Assembly: GCA_903839875.1 (NCBI GenBank) | Contig: CAIMDZ010000189.1 | Coordinates: 1-64,000, forward strand | Reading direction: 5' to 3' | Source: an uncultured Bacteroidota bacterium | GTDB lineage: Bacteria; Bacteroidota; Bacteroidia; Chitinophagales; Chitinophagaceae | DNA length: 64,000 nt | In this document: positions 62,346 to 64,000 of the stretch, piece after piece | Numbering within the stretch: position 1 is the stretch's first letter | Layout: each line of letters starts with the position of its first letter | Program-made: the position numbers and the translations under genes | The notes under the pieces: generated by a model | Seen by the model: the letters and a program-made list of their open reading frames with translations, nothing else | Databases searched by the model: none | What the model was told of the DNA's origin: nothing

Positions 62346-63407
62346 ATGGAAGAGCAAACAGAAGAAATAAAACTGACAAAATACTCTCATGGAGGTGGCT
62401 GTGGATGCAAGATAGCGCCATCAGTTCTTGAAGAGATATTAAAAACCACCACGCCGCAACCTGTTAACGCAAACCTGCTGGTAGGGAATAGTTCCAATGA
62501 TGATGCGGCGGCTTATGATCTCGGGAATGGTATGGCTTTAATTGCGACTACCGATTTCTTTATGCCCATCGTGGATGAGGCATTTGATTTTGGAAGGATT
62601 GCCGCAGCAAATGCGATCAGTGATGTTTATGCAATGGGAGGCAGACCGATAATGGCAATAGCCATTTTGGGATGGCCTGTTAATAAATTGCCGGTAACCG
62701 TTGCACAGCAAGTGCTTGAAGGTGCAAGGGCAGTTTGCGCAGAGGTGGGTATTCCGCTTGCAGGCGGTCATAGTATTGATACTCCAGAACCACTATTCGG
62801 GCTGGCAGTAAACGGACTGTGTAATATCACTGACCTGAAAAGAAACAACACAGCCAGAGATGGTGACCTGCTTTTTTTAACCAAGCCGCTTGGTGTGGGC
62901 ATAATGGCCACCGCTCAAAAAAGAGGCGCTTTAACCGCAGCGCATAAAATAATTCTCATCAGCCAGCTTACAACCATAAACAAAATAGGCGAGGCCCTTG
63001 GCAAAATTCAGGGAGTACACGCAATGACCGATGTAACCGGTTTTGGATTGGGCGGGCATTTGGTAGAAATGGCGGAAGGCAGCGGATTAACAGCGGAAAT
63101 CAATTATTCGTCAGTCAAAGTAACCGAAGGTGCCAAAGATTATATTGCCCTGAAGATAGGCCCTGATGCTACTTTCAGAAACTGGAACGGGTATGGCAGA
63201 AAGATCACTTTTGAAACCGGCGTTGATGTAACAGAAGCCTTCAGTTTATTGCCTGATCCTCAAACCAATGGCGGATTACTCGTTTCGGTAAGTGAAGACA
63301 GCAAGGATGATGTAGTGAAACTATTTGAACAAAATGGATTGCATGATTTCATTCTGCCGATTGGGAAAATGGTGGCAAAGGGGGATAAGGTGATTGTGGT
63401 GAAATAA
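62346..63407 (+). CDS. selD: Selenide, water dikinase
   Basis: 353 aa. It makes selenophosphate from selenide and ATP. The glycine-rich N-terminus HGGGCGCKIAP carries the active cysteine Cys19 and Lys22 (the E. coli pair is Cys17 and Lys20). ATP and Mg sites are visible in SSNDDAAAYDLG, IATTDFFMPIVDEAFDFG and AGGHSIDTPEP, then DVTGFGLGGHL and LPDPQTNGGLLV. The form is the Cys rather than the Sec type. It directly follows mnmH, which uses its product. No selA or selB is in the window, so selenium use here may be limited to tRNA. Confidence 0.95.
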   Translation: MEEQTEEIKLTKYSHGGGCGCKIAPSVLEEILKTTTPQPVNANLLVGNSSNDDAAAYDLGNGMALIATTDFFMPIVDEAFDFGRIAAANAISDVYAMGGRPIMAIAILGWPVNKLPVTVAQQVLEGARAVCAEVGIPLAGGHSIDTPEPLFGLAVNGLCNITDLKRNNTARDGDLLFLTKPLGVGIMATAQKRGALTAAHKIILISQLTTINKIGEALGKIQGVHAMTDVTGFGLGGHLVEMAEGSGLTAEINYSSVKVTEGAKDYIALKIGPDATFRNWNGYGRKITFETGVDVTEAFSLLPDPQTNGGLLVSVSEDSKDDVVKLFEQNGLHDFILPIGKMVAKGDKVIVVK

Positions 63408-63453
63408 TGACCTTTATGTTGAGTGAAGAAACTGTCGGTGATATCTGGTTCTG

Positions 63454-63482
63454 ATTTGACAACTTTAAAAAAGTTGTCAAAT
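63454..63482. terminator. Bidirectional hairpin terminator between selD and the TPR gene
   Basis: ATTTGACAACTTT at 63454-63466 pairs perfectly with AAAGTTGTCAAAT at 63470-63482 around a 3-nt loop. It sits 47 nt past the selD stop, in a convergent intergenic region, so it could end transcription from both sides. Confidence 0.7.
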
Positions 63483-63608
63483 CTTGCTGAATGAAATTCA
63501 AAAGCTTGCAAACACGTGATTGTTAGGGCGGGGTATCAGCGGTATTTCGTTGGCTTCAGCTAAAACTGTCACACGCAAAAGACAAAATACGGTTGAATTG
63601 CCACCAGG

Positions 63609-64000
63609 CTAATTACAATGATACCCGGTTAGCCTGTTATTAAATAGCAAAGCATCTGAATTGTTTGGCGCAATTTGCAGGGCTTTTTGTAATGCTTCTT
63701 TTGCGCCGCAATAATTCCCGGATTCAAAAAATGCATTTCCAAGTTGATACCATGGTTCCATTGATTTTGGGGTTGCTTCTGTGCTCATTCTGAATGCAAG
63801 GATTGCGGAATCAATTTTATTCACACTTCTGTATTTCATTCCCTGGCTGAAAAAATACTTGCCTGCAACCTCCAGGTACTTAGAAAGATTCTGCTGATCA
63901 GGGTTTTCCTTCCTTACTGAAACCCAATCGGGTAATGCCATGTCCGGCTTGCCCATGTTGAAATAGCAAAGTCCCCTGTTCATTCTTGCCTGTGTATATT
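63609..64000 (-). CDS. TPR protein (5' end outside the window)
   Basis: The frame stays open from 63983 to the window edge (reading YTQAR before MNRGLCYF), so the gene is cut by the window end. The visible 130 residues hold three TPR-like units: ARMNRGLCYFNMGKPDMAL, SAILAFRMSTEATPKSMEPW and YQLGNAFFESGNYCGAKEAL, ending ALQIAPNNSDALLFNNRL. It resembles the TPR tail of the GT-C-like protein at 9700, so it might be another such membrane protein. The N-terminal part is needed to decide. It converges on selD. Confidence 0.7.
   Translation of the reverse strand, partial: YTQARMNRGLCYFNMGKPDMALPDWVSVRKENPDQQNLSKYLEVAGKYFFSQGMKYRSVNKIDSAILAFRMSTEATPKSMEPWYQLGNAFFESGNYCGAKEALQKALQIAPNNSDALLFNNRLTGYHCN

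Noticed and set aside
1-64000. tRNA, rRNA or integrase attachment sites
   Set aside because: Reading both strands I found no cloverleaf-like sequence with a GGTTC-type T arm, no rRNA segment and no integrase or transposase.

Overview
The window looks like a chromosome segment of a Bacteroidota bacterium, most likely near Chitinophagaceae. The evidence is four secreted proteins ending in type A C-terminal sorting domains of the type IX secretion system (T9SS; motif PNPNxG...NGMYxLxL...), several starts preceded by the Bacteroidota -7 element TAnnTTTG, weak or absent Shine-Dalgarno sequences, and Bacteroidota-type families (DUF4846 lipoprotein, PorT-like barrels). I saw no tRNA, rRNA, CRISPR array, prophage or intact insertion sequence.

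Layout. 1-3.5 kb holds a DUF4846 lipoprotein, a Cys-type glutathione peroxidase, an exported unknown protein, and a DUF1778/GNAT toxin-antitoxin pair with a recognisable promoter and operator. 3.7-9.0 kb is a minus-strand operon: a large hybrid histidine kinase with an N-terminal HNOBA (H-NOX-associated) domain, a polysaccharide deacetylase and a 4'-phosphopantetheinyl transferase. 9.7-11.5 kb is a GT-C/TPR membrane protein. 11.8-36.4 kb holds two giant tandem T9SS proteins (2771 and 5345 aa) made almost wholly of Ig-like modules. 36.7-46.2 kb is mainly cell envelope: an outer membrane barrel, a Gln/Asn/Pro-rich exported protein, a CapA-like protein with an NlpC/P60 peptidase, a YdcF-like protein and a barrel with a repetitive charged tail. 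RNase HI, a YdeI-like protein, a decayed ParD antitoxin and a fragment of a second ydeI-like gene are also there. 46.4-57.2 kb has a MacB-type permease, a third giant protein (about 2840 aa, minus strand, NHL-propeller head) and a conserved unknown protein. 57.2-64 kb holds a sortilin-like propeller T9SS protein, the peptidoglycan transglycosylase MtgA, the selenouridine pair mnmH (selU)-selD and a truncated TPR gene.

Themes. The three giant proteins share one plan: signal peptide, globular head (jelly-roll-like, two propellers, or NHL propeller), in two cases a cadherin-like adaptor, a long stalk of roughly 80-90 aa modules with about two cysteines each, and a T9SS sorting domain. They are probably very long cell-surface or released adhesins. 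The most striking feature is in the 5345-aa protein: 26 copies of an ~89-aa VTGGG module form a higher-order repeat of eight modules, with unit spacings of 2142, 2142 and 2136 bp.

Start codons. Several open frames begin at a TTG or GTG in front of a better ATG; I moved those starts and say so in each entry. All homology calls come from reading motifs, not from database searches.
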